Below are positions 27,099 to 36,072 of a DNA stretch of 64,000 nt, in pieces (positions within the stretch are counted from its first letter, which is position 1; every line of letters starts with the position of its first letter). The DNA is taken from NCBI RefSeq assembly GCF_024169925.1, contig NZ_JALJXF010000001.1, positions 2,858,001 through 2,922,000 of the forward strand, in the 5' to 3' direction. The stretch is from Methylorubrum extorquens (GTDB taxonomy: Bacteria > Pseudomonadota > Alphaproteobacteria > Rhizobiales > Beijerinckiaceae). A program made the translations under genes and the position numbers. The notes below the pieces were generated by a model. It saw only the letters and a list, made by a program, of their open reading frames with translations, was not told where the DNA came from and did no database searches.

Positions 27099-28166
27099 AT
27101 GACGAGAGCGAACCCGGCGGGTGCGCCGCCGGAATGGCGTCGCTTCGTCTTGCTGTTCCTGAGTGTGGCGGCGGTTCTCGGCGCTGTCTGCATCGGCTTC
27201 GTGGCCGCCCTCGACCCCTACGGATTGCGGGCCGGGCCGGGGCGGGTGCAGGGGCCGTTGATGGATGGCAACCAGCGCTTTATGTACCCGCAGATCGCGC
27301 GCAGCGGCGCCTACGACGCGGCGGTGTTCGGCACCTCGACCCTGCGCCTGCTCGACCCGGCGGATCTCGGCCACGCCTTCGCGGGGCGCTTCGCCAACCT
27401 GTCGATGAATGCGGCGACCCCCTACGAGCAGAGCGAGCTGGCCCGGCTCTACCTGCGCCACGAGCGGCCGACGACGCTGCTGTTCGGCATCGACCCGACA
27501 TGGTGCGAGCCGGATGCGGCCGAGCGCCGCCTGACATTCCGCGCCTTTCCCGCGTGGCTCTACGGACGCATTACCCTGTGGGACGCCCTGCGGCAGGTGA
27601 ACTGGCAGAGCCTCGGCACCGCCGTCGAGGGCGCATTGCACCGGCTCGGGCTCGTGCGCGCGCGGCTTGCAGGCAACGGCTACGCGGTCTTCACCCCGCC
27701 CGAGGCGCTGTACGACGCGGCCCGCGCGCAGGCGCATATCCGGAACGCGCAGGCGATCCAGGCCGCCGCCGAGGCTGCGCCGGACTACCGGCCGACGCCC
27801 GCCGACGCGCCGATGCCGGCACTCGGCTGGCTCGACGCGCTCCTGGCGCAGGCCCCGCCCGAGACCCTGACGCTTCTAGTCTTCCCGCCCGTCCACGTCT
27901 CGCAGCAGGCTGCGCCCGGCTCGCTCGCTGCGGCGCGGGAGGCCGCCTGCAAGACGCAGGTGACGCGGATCGGCGCCGCGCACGGCGCGACCGTGGTCGA
28001 TTTCCGCATCCCGTCGCCGATCACGGCGCAGGACGCGAACTACTGGGATCCGCTGCATTACCGGCTGCCGATCGCAGGCCGGATCGTGGCCGGCCTAAAG
28101 GCGGCCCAGGCGACCGGGCGCGACGATCCCGAGGGCACCTACCGGGTTCTGGCGCACGCGCCGTAG
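27099..28166 (+). CDS. Membrane-anchored SGNH-like protein (AlgJ/DltD-type fold, orphan)
   Basis: 355 residues: one N-terminal membrane helix (FVLLFLSVAAVLGAVCIGFVAAL) and a large periplasmic part. AVFGTSTLRLLDP resembles the G-x-S block I of SGNH hydrolases, and WDPLHYRLPIAGRIVAGL near the C-terminus supplies the D-x-x-H catalytic pair. The central FGIDPTWCEPDAAERRLTFRAFP and PAWLYGRITLWDALRQ segments align with VDDAWCTGDPALPSDRPFP and FWLYSSDPLSYLRGLL in the protein starting at 63437, which sits beside an MBOAT acyltransferase. So both probably belong to the machinery that O-acetylates an exported polymer. This copy has no MBOAT neighbour. The ATG at 27099 is the first one that keeps the helix near the N-terminus. 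Confidence 0.7.
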   Translation: MTRANPAGAPPEWRRFVLLFLSVAAVLGAVCIGFVAALDPYGLRAGPGRVQGPLMDGNQRFMYPQIARSGAYDAAVFGTSTLRLLDPADLGHAFAGRFANLSMNAATPYEQSELARLYLRHERPTTLLFGIDPTWCEPDAAERRLTFRAFPAWLYGRITLWDALRQVNWQSLGTAVEGALHRLGLVRARLAGNGYAVFTPPEALYDAARAQAHIRNAQAIQAAAEAAPDYRPTPADAPMPALGWLDALLAQAPPETLTLLVFPPVHVSQQAAPGSLAAAREAACKTQVTRIGAAHGATVVDFRIPSPITAQDANYWDPLHYRLPIAGRIVAGLKAAQATGRDDPEGTYRVLAHAP

Positions 28167-28406
28167 GCCGGAGCAGGACGCCGCCTCGGACGAAGAATCG
28201 ATGAACTGCGCCCGGAACGGGTGGTTCTCGGTGGCGGATACGTGGCTTGGCCCGTGTGGCTTGGCCTGCCACGAGCCGGCCGCACTCTCGCCCGATCGGC
28301 AGGCTCTACACCCCGCGGCCCAGCCATGCCGGGTCGTCCTCCTGCCGCGCCCGCCCCGAAAGCGGAGGCGAACGGCAGCCGTGATATCGGAGTTGCAGAG
28401 AGTCCC

Positions 28407-28664
28407 ATGATCGCACGCACAGCCATCGCCCTGATGATTGCCACGAGCGCGGCTCTGGCCGGCCCGGCGGCGTCACCGGCGGGGGACCGCGACGCCCTGC
28501 GGCAGCACTGCACCGGGGATTACCTGAGCTATTGCGGCGAGTTCGCGCCCGACAGCACCGAGGTGCGCGCCTGCTTCAAGCAGAACAAGGCCAAGCTCTC
28601 GCCGGGCTGCCAAGCGGCCATCACCAGCTACAACAAGGCCCAGAAGCGCGCCGACCTCCGCTGA
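28407..28664 (+). CDS. Small exported Cys-rich protein
   Basis: 85 residues with signal peptide MIARTAIALMIATSAALAGP. The mature domain has four cysteines in the pattern C-x7-C-x12-C-x11-C: HCTGDYLSYCGEFAPDS, RACFKQNKAKLSPGC, then AAITSYNKAQ. This helical, disulphide-paired pattern resembles the cysteine-rich GLG1-type repeat found in small periplasmic proteins; no activity can be stated. It is convergent with tgt, with a palindromic element (B1) in the 93-nt gap. Confidence 0.7.
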   Translation: MIARTAIALMIATSAALAGPAASPAGDRDALRQHCTGDYLSYCGEFAPDSTEVRACFKQNKAKLSPGCQAAITSYNKAQKRADLR

Positions 28665-28685
28665 GGCCGGCGACGGGCTCGGTTC

Positions 28686-28760
28686 AGAGCGCACCTCGAC
28701 GAAGTGGTCACCGGTTCGTCGAAAGAATGCGCGTCAAAACAGAAACCTCGAGCATCGTCA
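28686..28760. repeat. RIME-like palindromic element, copy B1
   Basis: About 70 bp containing the P3 hairpin (TCGACGAAGTGG / ACCGGTTCGTCGA) and the CAAAACAGAA linker, ending in CTCGAGCATCGTCA. The last ten bases equal the 5' arm of the A-type elements, so this copy joins parts of both types. It lies between convergent genes, and its terminal bases contain the stop codon of tgt (TGA on the minus strand). Confidence 0.7.
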
Positions 28761-29909
28761 GCCCTTCGCGGCGGCCTCCGCCCGCGCCCAGCCTTCCTTG
28801 GTCTCGGCGACGAAATCCGCGAGCCGCCCGGCCGCAATCGCCGCGCGCATGCCGGCCATCAGCGCCTGATAATAGGCGAGGTTGTTCCAGGTCAGCAGCA
28901 TCATCCCCAGGATCTCGTCGGAACGGACGAGGTGGTGGAGATAGGCGCGCGAATAATCCCGCGCCGCCGGGCAGTCCGAGGCCTCGTCCAGGGGCCGGGT
29001 GTCCTCGGCATGGCGGGCGTTGCGCAGGTTGATCCGGCCGTGCCTCGTATAGGCGAGGCCGTGGCGGCCGGCGCGGGTCGGCATCACGCAATCGAACATG
29101 TCGATGCCGCGCATCACCGACTGCATCAGGTCGTCGGGGGTGCCGACGCCCATGAGGTAGCGCGGCTTGGCGGACGGCAGATACGGCTCCACCGTCTCGA
29201 TCATCGCCAGCATCACCGCCTGCGGCTCGCCGACGGCAAGCCCGCCGATGGCGTAGCCCTTGAGGCCGAGATCGGTCAGCGCCCGCGCGCTCTCGACGCG
29301 CAATTCGGGCACGTCCCCGCCCTGGACGATGCCGAACAGTGCCTTGCCCGGCTGCTCGCCGAAGGCGACGCGGCAGCGCTCGGCCCAGCGCAGGGACAGG
29401 TGCATCGCCTTCTCGATCTCCGGCCGCTCGGCCGGCAGGCGCACGCATTCGTCGAGCTGCATCTGGATGTCGGAGCCAAGCAGGCCTTGGATCTCGATGG
29501 AGCGCTCCGGGCTCATCCGGTGGGCGGTCCCGTCGATATGCGAGCGGAAGGTGACGCCCTCCTCGTCGATCTTCCGGAGCGCGGAGAGCGACATCACCTG
29601 GAAGCCGCCGGAATCGGTGAGGATCGGGCCGTCCCATCGCATGAAGCGGTGGAGGCCGCCGAGCCGCGCCATCCGCTCGGCACCGGGTCGCAGCATCAGG
29701 TGGTAGGTGTTGCCGAGCACCACGTCGGCACCCAGATCGCGCACCTGATCCGCGTACATCGCCTTGACGGTCGCGGCGGTGCCCACCGGCATGAAGGCCG
29801 GCGTGCGGATTCTTCCACGCGTCGTTGAGATATGTCCCGTGCGGGCCTGGCCGTCGGTGGCGGAGACCGTGAAGGAGAAGTCGGTCGGGGGAGCGAGCGG
29901 TTCGGTCAT
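28758..29909 (-). CDS. tgt: tRNA-guanine transglycosylase (queuosine synthesis)
   Basis: 383 residues, the normal length. It exchanges the wobble guanine of GUN-anticodon tRNAs for preQ1. The catalytic and substrate residues are present: [45 protein letters not shown] and [19 protein letters not shown]. The zinc site is not: where E. coli has C-x-C-x-x-C and a downstream His, this protein has Ser311, Cys313, Ala316 and Asn342 ([26 protein letters not shown]), so three of four ligands are gone. The ATG at 29909 overlaps the upstream gene's stop by 4 nt, and queA precedes that gene. Function as Tgt is still likely given the intact active site and operon. Confidence 0.95.
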   Translation of the reverse strand: MTEPLAPPTDFSFTVSATDGQARTGHISTTRGRIRTPAFMPVGTAATVKAMYADQVRDLGADVVLGNTYHLMLRPGAERMARLGGLHRFMRWDGPILTDSGGFQVMSLSALRKIDEEGVTFRSHIDGTAHRMSPERSIEIQGLLGSDIQMQLDECVRLPAERPEIEKAMHLSLRWAERCRVAFGEQPGKALFGIVQGGDVPELRVESARALTDLGLKGYAIGGLAVGEPQAVMLAMIETVEPYLPSAKPRYLMGVGTPDDLMQSVMRGIDMFDCVMPTRAGRHGLAYTRHGRINLRNARHAEDTRPLDEASDCPAARDYSRAYLHHLVRSDEILGMMLLTWNNLAYYQALMAGMRAAIAAGRLADFVAETKEGWARAEAAAKG

Positions 29910-30748
29910 CGGTCCGGGGATGTGGGAGGCTCGGGGCGGGCGAGATAGCCCGGTGCGGCATCGATCAGGAAACGCATCGCATCGAGGCCCGCTCGCATCG
30001 TCGCCTGCGACACCTCCTCCAAGTCGCCGAAACGGGCCGCCAGGGCGTCCTCGACCGCCTCGTGATAGGGCTTCGGCAGCAGGGCCGTCAGGCGGCGTCC
30101 GGCCTCGGTCTTCGAGACGATCCGGCCGCTGGCGAGGGTCTCGATGATGCGGCCCACCCCCAGCACGCCCCATTCGAGGGCCCCCGCATCGCCGGCATCG
30201 TCTGGCGCCTTGCCGGCCAGCGCCGTCTCGTGATGCGCGAGCCAGGGGCGCCAATGGGTTTCGAGATGGGCGAGGCCGTAGGCGTGCAGCGTCGCGTCGT
30301 CGTCGGCGATGTTCAGCGCCGCCGGCGTCGCCCCGAGGATCGGTCGGCTCGACCGGGCGAGGCAGCGCCAGGTGGCCGGGTTCACCCCGCGGCAGGGCTC
30401 GCCGCTGCGAAGCTGCCCGTCCAGGCTGAAGGGCACGACGGCGTCGGGTTCCGGTGGGTGCCGCAGGGCCTCGACGGCCAAGTAGAACCCGTCGAAAGGC
30501 GGCCCGCCGGCGCGCGCCAGGGCGGCGTGGACCCGCGCCAGCGCGTCCGTCTCCGCCTCGCTAAGGGGGCCGTCGAGGAGGGCGACGAAATCGATGTTGC
30601 TGCGGCCGGGCCGGAAATCGCCCAGCGCCACCGAGCCGACGAGGTAGAGCCCGCGCAGCTTGGGGCCGCCCGCGCTCGCCATCAGGCCGAGGAAGCGATC
30701 GACGGTGCGGGCGACATCGACCCGGAGCGGCGGGCGCCGGCTGCTCAT
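29906..30748 (-). CDS. Nucleotidyltransferase-like protein (DUF4111/AadA-type) inside queA-tgt operon
   Basis: 280 residues. The N-terminal half resembles aminoglycoside adenylyltransferase-type nucleotidyltransferases: [20 protein letters not shown] then [16 protein letters not shown]. In active enzymes this reads S-D-x-D; here the first Asp is Asn (S-N-I-D), confirmed from the codons, so metal binding may be weakened. The C-terminal helical half (about 150-260) with [27 protein letters not shown] is the DUF4111-like substrate domain. Both ends overlap neighbours by 4 nt (ATGA type), with queA upstream and tgt downstream, so all three are translationally coupled. A role with a tRNA or queuine-precursor nucleotide, rather than antibiotic resistance, is the contextual guess. 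Confidence 0.8.
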   Translation of the reverse strand: MSSRRPPLRVDVARTVDRFLGLMASAGGPKLRGLYLVGSVALGDFRPGRSNIDFVALLDGPLSEAETDALARVHAALARAGGPPFDGFYLAVEALRHPPEPDAVVPFSLDGQLRSGEPCRGVNPATWRCLARSSRPILGATPAALNIADDDATLHAYGLAHLETHWRPWLAHHETALAGKAPDDAGDAGALEWGVLGVGRIIETLASGRIVSKTEAGRRLTALLPKPYHEAVEDALAARFGDLEEVSQATMRAGLDAMRFLIDAAPGYLARPEPPTSPDR

Positions 30749-31845
30749 GGTGCGCGCTCCGGAAACAGCAGGCTGGCATCGCCGTAGGAGTAGAAGCGAT
30801 AGCCGGTTTGGATCGCGTGGGCATAGGCCGCGCGCATGGTGTCGAGGCCGGCAAAGGCCGAGACCAGCATGAACAGGGTCGAGCGCGGCAGGTGGAAGTT
30901 CGTCACCAGGGCATCGACCGCGCGGAAGCGGTAGCCCGGCGTGATGAAGATGTCGGTGGCCCCGGAGAACGGGCGGATCGTGCCGTCGGGCCCGGCCGCG
31001 CTCTCCAGCAGCCGTAGGGCGGTGGTGCCGACAGCGACGACCCGGTTGCCCCGCGCCCGCACGGCGTTGAGCCGCGCGGCGGTCGCGGCATCGAGGAGGC
31101 CGATCTCGGCGTGCATCCGGTGGGCGTCGGTATCGTCCGCCTTCACGGGGAGGAAGGTGCCGGCCCCGACATGCAGGGTGAGGTGGACCCGCTCGATCCC
31201 CGCCGCGTCGATGCCCGCGAGCAGCGCGTCGGAAAAGTGCAGGCCGGCGGTGGGGGCGGCCACCGCCCCGGGCTCGCGGGCATAGACGGTCTGGTAGTCG
31301 GTCGTGTCCCTCGCGTCGGTGGGTCGCTTGCCGGCGATGTAGGGGGGCAGCGGCAGGGCGCCGAGCCCGGCAATGGCCTCGTCGAGCGCCGGCCCGGACA
31401 GGTCGAAGCGCAGCAGGATCTCGCCGCCCTCCCCCCGTTCCTCCACCGTGGCGTCGAGCCCGGCTAGAGCGCAGACTTCGCCGGCTCCTTGGCTGGTGCC
31501 CTCGCCGCCGAAGCGGATGCGGTCGCCGGGGGCGAGGCGCTTGGCGGGCCGAGCGAAGGCGCGCCAGCGGTCGGGCGCCTCGCGCAGATGCAGCATCGCC
31601 TCGCAGCGCTGCCCCGAGCCGCCGGCCCGATGGCGGATGCCGGAAAGGCGCGCGGGGATCACCCGCGTGTCATTGAAGACGAGGGCGTCGCCGGGGCTCA
31701 GCAGGGCGGGCAGGTCGCGCACGCCGCGATCCGCCAGAGGGGCGCCGGGGCGCACCACGAGCAGGCGGCTCGCGTCGCGCGGGCTCGCCGGCCGCAGGGC
31801 GATCGCCGCCTCCGGCAACTCGAAATCGAACAGGTCCACACGCAT
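30745..31845 (-). CDS. queA: S-adenosylmethionine:tRNA ribosyltransferase-isomerase
   Basis: 366 residues, within the normal range for QueA. The enzyme transfers and rearranges the ribosyl group of S-adenosylmethionine onto preQ1-modified tRNA to give epoxyqueuosine. The family blocks are clear: [19 protein letters not shown] at the start, [58 protein letters not shown] and [18 protein letters not shown]. The ATG at 31845 is the family start; in-frame codons further upstream encode no conserved sequence. First gene of the queA - nucleotidyltransferase-like - tgt unit. Confidence 0.97.
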   Translation of the reverse strand: MRVDLFDFELPEAAIALRPASPRDASRLLVVRPGAPLADRGVRDLPALLSPGDALVFNDTRVIPARLSGIRHRAGGSGQRCEAMLHLREAPDRWRAFARPAKRLAPGDRIRFGGEGTSQGAGEVCALAGLDATVEERGEGGEILLRFDLSGPALDEAIAGLGALPLPPYIAGKRPTDARDTTDYQTVYAREPGAVAAPTAGLHFSDALLAGIDAAGIERVHLTLHVGAGTFLPVKADDTDAHRMHAEIGLLDAATAARLNAVRARGNRVVAVGTTALRLLESAAGPDGTIRPFSGATDIFITPGYRFRAVDALVTNFHLPRSTLFMLVSAFAGLDTMRAAYAHAIQTGYRFYSYGDASLLFPERAP

Positions 31846-31937
31846 CCCAGGGCCATCAGCACGGATGGGCGCCCGACGCAAATGGCGGATTGATCGCAGA
31901 AGCCGGCCGGAGCAGCATGACACCGGAGGCACCGCCA

Positions 31938-33500
31938 ATGGCAGACGTCCTCATCGTCGGCGCCGGGCCGGTCGGCCTGACGCTCGCCTGCGAGCTGGCA
32001 CGCTACGGCGTCGGCGTCCGGCTGATCGACCGCGCGCCACAGGCGACGCAGACCTCGAAGGCCCTCGTCGTCTGGTCGCGCACCCTCGAATTGATGGACC
32101 GGATGGGCTGCACCGAGGCCTTCCTCGCGGCGGGTCTGCGCGCCCGCGGTGCGACCCTGCGCGGCGGCGGCCGGGTGCTCGGCGGCCCGGACTTCTCCGA
32201 CATCGCCAGCCCCTACGCCTTCGGGCTGATGATCCCGCAGAGCGACACCGAGCGGCTGCTGGCCGAGCACCTGCGCGGCTTCGGGGTCGCGGTCGAGCGC
32301 GAGGTCGAACTCACGGTCTTCTCGCAGACGCCCGACGGGGTGGAGGCACGGCTCTCCCACGCCGACGGGCGCGAGGAGCGGGCGGCGGCGGCCTTCCTGA
32401 TTGGCTGCGACGGCGCCCACAGCGTCGTGCGCCATGGGCTCGGCCTGCCCTTCCGCGGCACGGCGCAGGGCGACGAGTGGCTGCTCGCCGATATCCGCCT
32501 CGACGGCGCAGGCGCCCCGCCTAGAGCGCTTTCCGACGAAGTGGTTTCCGGTTCGTCGAAAGAAAGCGCCTCAAAACAAGAGGATAGAGGCGTGATCCGA
32601 CCCAACGTGGTCGGGCACGGCTCTAACGACAGGATCGCGGTCTATCTCCACCGGGACGGGCCGTTCGTGATCTTTCCGATCCCCGGCGGCCGGGCGCGGG
32701 TGGTCGCCACGGTGGGACGCGCGGACGGCCAGCCGCGGCCCGATCCGACGCTGGCCGAGGTGCAGGCCCTGGTCGCCGCGCGGGCCGGGCCCGGCATCCG
32801 GGTGTCCGATCCGGTCTGGCTCAGCCGCTTCCGCATCCACGAGCGGAAGGTCTCGGAGTACGGCCGGGGCCGTGTGTTCCTGGCGGGGGACGCCGCGCAT
32901 ATCCACAGCCCGGCTGGCGGCCAGGGCATGAACACCGGCATGCAGGACGCGGTGAACCTCGCTTGGAAGCTCGCCCTGGTGCGGCGCGGCGCGGCCGCGC
33001 CGAGACTCCTCGACAGCTACAGTTCGGAGCGCAACGCCGTCGGCGAGATCGTCCTGCGCAATGCCGGGCGGCTCACCGCCATGGCGACGCTCACCCACCC
33101 CCTCGCCCAGGCCGTCCGCAACCGCGCGCTGCATTGGCTCCTCGGCGTTCACGCCGTGCGGCGCCGGATGGCGGCGACGATGAGCGAGATCGCGATCGGC
33201 TACCCCGCCTCCCCGCTCTCGGTCGGCACCGGCGCCGGCCGGCGCTGGCGGCCGGAGAATGCGGCCGGCCCGCCGCCGGGCGCGGGCGCCGACCCGCGCT
33301 TCGTTCTTTACGCGGCGGATGCCGAGCGCGGGACGGCGCTCGCCGCCCGTTTCCCCGGTCTAATTCAGCCCATTCCGCGAACGAACCCCGAGCCGGGGCG
33401 CCTGCATCTGGTGCGCCCCGACGGGTATGTCGGCCTCGCGGCGGCCGCCGCCGACCAGGATGCCGCGGCGCACTACCTGAAAGAATTGGGATCGGCCTGA
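31938..33500 (+). CDS. FAD-dependent monooxygenase with an in-frame palindromic-element insertion
   Basis: 520 residues of the UbiH/PHBH-like flavin monooxygenase family. The FAD-binding Rossmann motif [20 protein letters not shown] opens the protein; the middle DG motif is in [17 protein letters not shown]; and [20 protein letters not shown] with [18 protein letters not shown] is the second FAD-contact region. Such enzymes hydroxylate phenolic or quinone-like substrates; this one's substrate is unknown. Residues about 195-229 are encoded by a 106-bp palindromic repeat (32521-32626) that splits the normal transition PPR / [18 protein letters not shown] without a stop or frameshift. The inserted stretch ([20 protein letters not shown] and so on) is hydrophilic and uses codons such as TCA, AAA and AGA that are rare nearby. 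Start chosen by GGAGG 8 nt upstream. Whether the enzyme is still active is unclear. Confidence 0.88.
   Translation: MADVLIVGAGPVGLTLACELARYGVGVRLIDRAPQATQTSKALVVWSRTLELMDRMGCTEAFLAAGLRARGATLRGGGRVLGGPDFSDIASPYAFGLMIPQSDTERLLAEHLRGFGVAVEREVELTVFSQTPDGVEARLSHADGREERAAAAFLIGCDGAHSVVRHGLGLPFRGTAQGDEWLLADIRLDGAGAPPRALSDEVVSGSSKESASKQEDRGVIRPNVVGHGSNDRIAVYLHRDGPFVIFPIPGGRARVVATVGRADGQPRPDPTLAEVQALVAARAGPGIRVSDPVWLSRFRIHERKVSEYGRGRVFLAGDAAHIHSPAGGQGMNTGMQDAVNLAWKLALVRRGAAAPRLLDSYSSERNAVGEIVLRNAGRLTAMATLTHPLAQAVRNRALHWLLGVHAVRRRMAATMSEIAIGYPASPLSVGTGAGRRWRPENAAGPPPGAGADPRFVLYAADAERGTALAARFPGLIQPIPRTNPEPGRLHLVRPDGYVGLAAAAADQDAAAHYLKELGSA
32521..32626. repeat. RIME-like element, copy B2, inside a coding sequence
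   Basis: Full two-hairpin form. P3 hairpin: CTTTCCGACGAA / TTCGTCGAAAG around GTGGTTTCCGG; linker AAAACAAGAGGAT; second hairpin (P4 type) CGACC / GGTCG. Termini are CTAGAGC and GCTCTAA. The reverse complement of copy B3 (40942-41046) aligns with it over nearly the whole length. The reading frame of the host monooxygenase passes straight through; the terminal TAG is out of frame. Confidence 0.88.
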
Positions 33501-33567
33501 ACCCAGTGCAGCCGAGGCGCCTCTTCGCGCGTTGAGGGCCCGATTCGACGTAAGGACGCTGCCCACG

Positions 33568-33816
33568 ATGACTTGGTTTGCCATAAGCCCGCGCGATCCC
33601 GCCGATCCGCGGTGGCCGCTTCCGGAAACGCCGCGGATCACTCTCAAGGCCGAGAATGCGGATGATGCCCGCCGCCGCTTCGAGGAGGCCTATCCGAGCA
33701 AGCCCTTCGGCACGCCGGGCCACCCCACCGGCGACGTCGGACCCGGCAGCTTCCGGGGTGATGCGGAGGCGCTGGTGGTCGAGGAGACCGACACGCCGCC
33801 CACACCGGAAGCGTGA
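33568..33816 (+). CDS. Small protein of unknown function
   Basis: 82 residues (MTWFAISPRDPADPRWPLPE...), no signal peptide or membrane helix. Acidic and Pro-rich, with ITLKAENADDARRRFEEAYP in the centre and an acidic tail (ALVVEETDTPPTPEA). The ATG at 33568 follows AAGGACG by suitable spacing. Its stop overlaps a possible GTG start of the next small gene, suggesting the two form a pair. No family recognised. Confidence 0.6.
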   Translation: MTWFAISPRDPADPRWPLPETPRITLKAENADDARRRFEEAYPSKPFGTPGHPTGDVGPGSFRGDAEALVVEETDTPPTPEA

Positions 33817-33848
33817 GCCGTGCCGCCGGCCACAGGGATCGTCGTGCC

Positions 33849-34100
33849 ATGACCGAAACCGGCAGACAACCGCCGCACGAGACGCTCGACGCGCAACTCG
33901 TGCGCTACTGGGAGCGGGAGGCCTCTCGCTTCGACGAGCTGGCCGCGCGGTCGAGCTTCGGCTGGATCAGCCGCAACTACGCCCGCCGGGCGCAGCGTGC
34001 CCGCGAAAAGGCCGAACGCAGCCGGGCCAAGGAGGTCGCCCGCGGTCGCCTGCCCGCCTCCGCGCAGGCGGCCGACCGGGACGGCGATAGCCCGAGCTAA
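33849..34100 (+). CDS. Small basic helical protein of unknown function
   Basis: 83 residues (95 if translation starts at the GTG at 33813, which overlaps the previous stop). Mostly predicted helix with many Arg and Ala residues: LDAQLVRYWEREASRFDEL, ARRAQRAREKAERSRAKE. No known domain. It probably forms a pair with the preceding small gene; the reading frame shows normal GC-rich codon bias, which is why I keep it. Confidence 0.5.
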   Translation: MTETGRQPPHETLDAQLVRYWEREASRFDELAARSSFGWISRNYARRAQRAREKAERSRAKEVARGRLPASAQAADRDGDSPS

Positions 34101-34173
34101 AACCTTTGCCGTGGCCTTCCGGGGCCACGGATCGTAAGGGCGGGGCCGTCCCCTCCCCACCCCCTTGAGCTGC

Positions 34174-35061
34174 ATGACAGGAACCGAAAAGGCTGCCCTG
34201 GCGAGCGCCGCCGTCGGCGTGCTCGTCACGGCGCTGAAATTCGCCGCCTATTGGCTCACCGGCAGCCTCGCGCTCTATTCCGACGCGCTGGAGAGCATCA
34301 TCAACGTCGTGGCCGCGGCCTGTGCCTTCCTGGCCGTGCGCGTCGCCGCGCAGCCGGCCGACGAGGACCACCCCTACGGACACCACAAGGCGGAGTACTT
34401 CTCCGCGGTGATCGAGGGCGCTCTGGTCATCGTCGCCGCCCTGCTGATCCTGCGCGAGGCGTATTTCGGCATCCTTGACCCGAAGCCGCTCGACGCGCCC
34501 GCGCTGGGGCTCGCCGTCAACGGCGTCGCCACCGTCATCAACGCGGTCTGGGCGATGCTGCTGTTCCGACACGGCCGGCGGCTGCGCTCGCCCGCCCTGT
34601 TGGCCGATGCCCGCCATATCCTCGCCGACGTGGTGACCTCCGGCGGCGTGCTGATCGGCCTCGGGTTCGTCCTCGCCACGGGAACGCCGGTGCTCGATCC
34701 CGTGGTGGCGGGCCTCGTCGCCCTCAACATCCTCTGGTCGGGCTGGACGATGGTGCGCGATTCGGTCAACGGCCTGATGGATCAGGCCGCCTCACCTGAA
34801 ATGGTCACGCGCATCCGCGCCCTGATCTCGGCTCACAGCGAGGGCGCCCTGGAGGCCCACGACGTGCGCACCCGCCATGCCGGCAGCGCCACCTTCATCG
34901 ATTTCCACCTCGTCGTGCCGGGCGAGATGACCGTGTTCGAATCCCACGCGATCTGCGACCGGCTGGAGGGGGTGATCGAGGCGGGGATCGAGGGCGCGGT
35001 GGTGGTGATCCATGTCGAGCCGAGCGATCAGGCCAAGCTGCGCGGCGTCCCCGTGATCTGA
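34174..35061 (+). CDS. Cation diffusion facilitator (CDF) family transporter
   Basis: 295 residues, six predicted membrane helices (LASAAVGVLVTALKFAAYWL, IINVVAAACAFLAVRVAA, AVIEGALVIVAALLILRE, LGLAVNGVATVINAVWAML, TSGGVLIGLGFVLATG, and VVAGLVALNILWSGW) and a C-terminal ferredoxin-like metal-sensing domain (HAGSATFIDFHLVVPGEMTV, VVVIHVEP). The conserved loop HPYGHHKAEYFSAV is intact, and helix 5 has the H-x3-D pair (RHILADVV). Helix 2 has SDALESIIN, giving Glu/Asn rather than the usual His/Asp or Asp/Asp pair, so the metal (Zn, Fe or Mn) cannot be read off with confidence. The ATG is used; a TTG 9 nt earlier is an alternative. Confidence 0.9.
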   Translation: MTGTEKAALASAAVGVLVTALKFAAYWLTGSLALYSDALESIINVVAAACAFLAVRVAAQPADEDHPYGHHKAEYFSAVIEGALVIVAALLILREAYFGILDPKPLDAPALGLAVNGVATVINAVWAMLLFRHGRRLRSPALLADARHILADVVTSGGVLIGLGFVLATGTPVLDPVVAGLVALNILWSGWTMVRDSVNGLMDQAASPEMVTRIRALISAHSEGALEAHDVRTRHAGSATFIDFHLVVPGEMTVFESHAICDRLEGVIEAGIEGAVVVIHVEPSDQAKLRGVPVI

Positions 35062-35070
35062 GACGGTTTC

Positions 35071-35122
35071 CGCTCGATCGAAGCAGAGGTCGTAATGCAG
35101 CCGGCGCGGCGCTCGAGCGAAG
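35071..35122. repeat. Short direct repeat CGCTCGAkCGAAG
   Basis: CGCTCGATCGAAG (35071-35083) and CGCTCGAGCGAAG (35110-35122) differ by one base and are 39 nt apart, in the 155-nt gap between the CDF and methyltransferase genes. A GAAGCCGGCTTC palindrome lies at 35164-35175. Possible operator sites for the methyltransferase gene, or chance. Confidence 0.3.
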
Positions 35123-35216
35123 TCGGCATCCGCCATCCCGAAGGGATCCCGTGGATATTGTATGAAGCCGGCTTCGGGCGAGACGCTGGCCCCGTCCCCC
35201 GGTTATAGGGACCCTC

Positions 35217-35999
35217 ATGAAGCGGGTCTTTCTCACCTCCACACCGAGCCACCGCAACGCCTACGACCTGTTCGACGGCCGCTGGGCGAGCGATCTCAGC
35301 GAACTCGTGCCCGATCTGCCGGTCGGCGGCGGGCTGCCGGGCTTCCGTGCCGATCCGCGCCCGCGGCAGGCGGCGGAGATCCTGGGACGCGACGGGCGAT
35401 TCGACGGCTACGACATCCTCGAACTCGGGCCCCTCGAAGGGGCCCATACCTGCCAGCTCGAAGCGCTGGGGGCGGGCAGCGTCACGGCGGTGGAGTCGAA
35501 CTCGGAGGCCTTCCTCAAGTCGCTCATCGTCAAGAACATCGCCGGCCTCAACCGTTCGACCTTCCTGCTCGGCGACGTCAGCCGGCATCTCGCCGCGCCG
35601 GGGCCGCGCTACGACCTGATCTTCGCCTGCGGCATCCTCTATCACATGCTCGACCCGCTCGAACTGATCCGGCTCGCCGCCGCGCGCTCCGACCGGTTGT
35701 TCATCTGGACGCATTACTACGCCCCGCAGGCGCGCCTGCGCCGCCACGTGCCGCGTGCCGTCGAGCACGAGGGCTTGCGCCTCACCCTGCACGAACTGAC
35801 CTATCGCGACCGCGGGCTCGCCACCTTCTGGGGCGGCAACCAGGGCCGGACCCGCTGGATCGAGCTGCCCGACCTCATCCGGGTGCTCGCCCATCACGGG
35901 CTGACCGAGACGACGATCATCGCCGACGACCCCGACTTCGTGAACGGCCCGGCCGTGACGCTTGCCGCGCAGCGGCCCGGCGCCGCTTCACCCGCTTGA
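35217..35999 (+). CDS. Class I SAM-dependent methyltransferase-like protein
   Basis: 260 residues. The SAM-binding motif I is [21 protein letters not shown], followed by [19 protein letters not shown] (the acidic residue that contacts SAM ribose) and [20 protein letters not shown] (motif IV/V of small-molecule methyltransferases). Substrate unknown; related proteins in alphaproteobacteria lie in polysaccharide or tRNA-modification loci (CmoB-like HYYAPQ region). No signal peptide. It is upstream of gatB by 73 nt on the same strand but probably not functionally linked. Confidence 0.75.
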   Translation: MKRVFLTSTPSHRNAYDLFDGRWASDLSELVPDLPVGGGLPGFRADPRPRQAAEILGRDGRFDGYDILELGPLEGAHTCQLEALGAGSVTAVESNSEAFLKSLIVKNIAGLNRSTFLLGDVSRHLAAPGPRYDLIFACGILYHMLDPLELIRLAAARSDRLFIWTHYYAPQARLRRHVPRAVEHEGLRLTLHELTYRDRGLATFWGGNQGRTRWIELPDLIRVLAHHGLTETTIIADDPDFVNGPAVTLAAQRPGAASPA

Positions 36000-36072
36000 C
36001 CCGTCCGGCACGGGCTCCCTACACACTCGGACAGGCGCCGATCCGGCGGTGCCGGCACTGAAGTCGAAGAGA

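Noticed and set aside
29906..30748. Aminoglycoside-resistance gene
   Set aside because: Similarity to AadA-type enzymes is limited, the first catalytic Asp is missing and the gene is embedded in a queuosine operon.
34174..35061. Glu/Asn pair in helix 2 of the CDF transporter as a loss-of-function change
   Set aside because: Similar SDALES-type segments are, to my knowledge, frequent in this family, so it more likely marks a subgroup than a defect.
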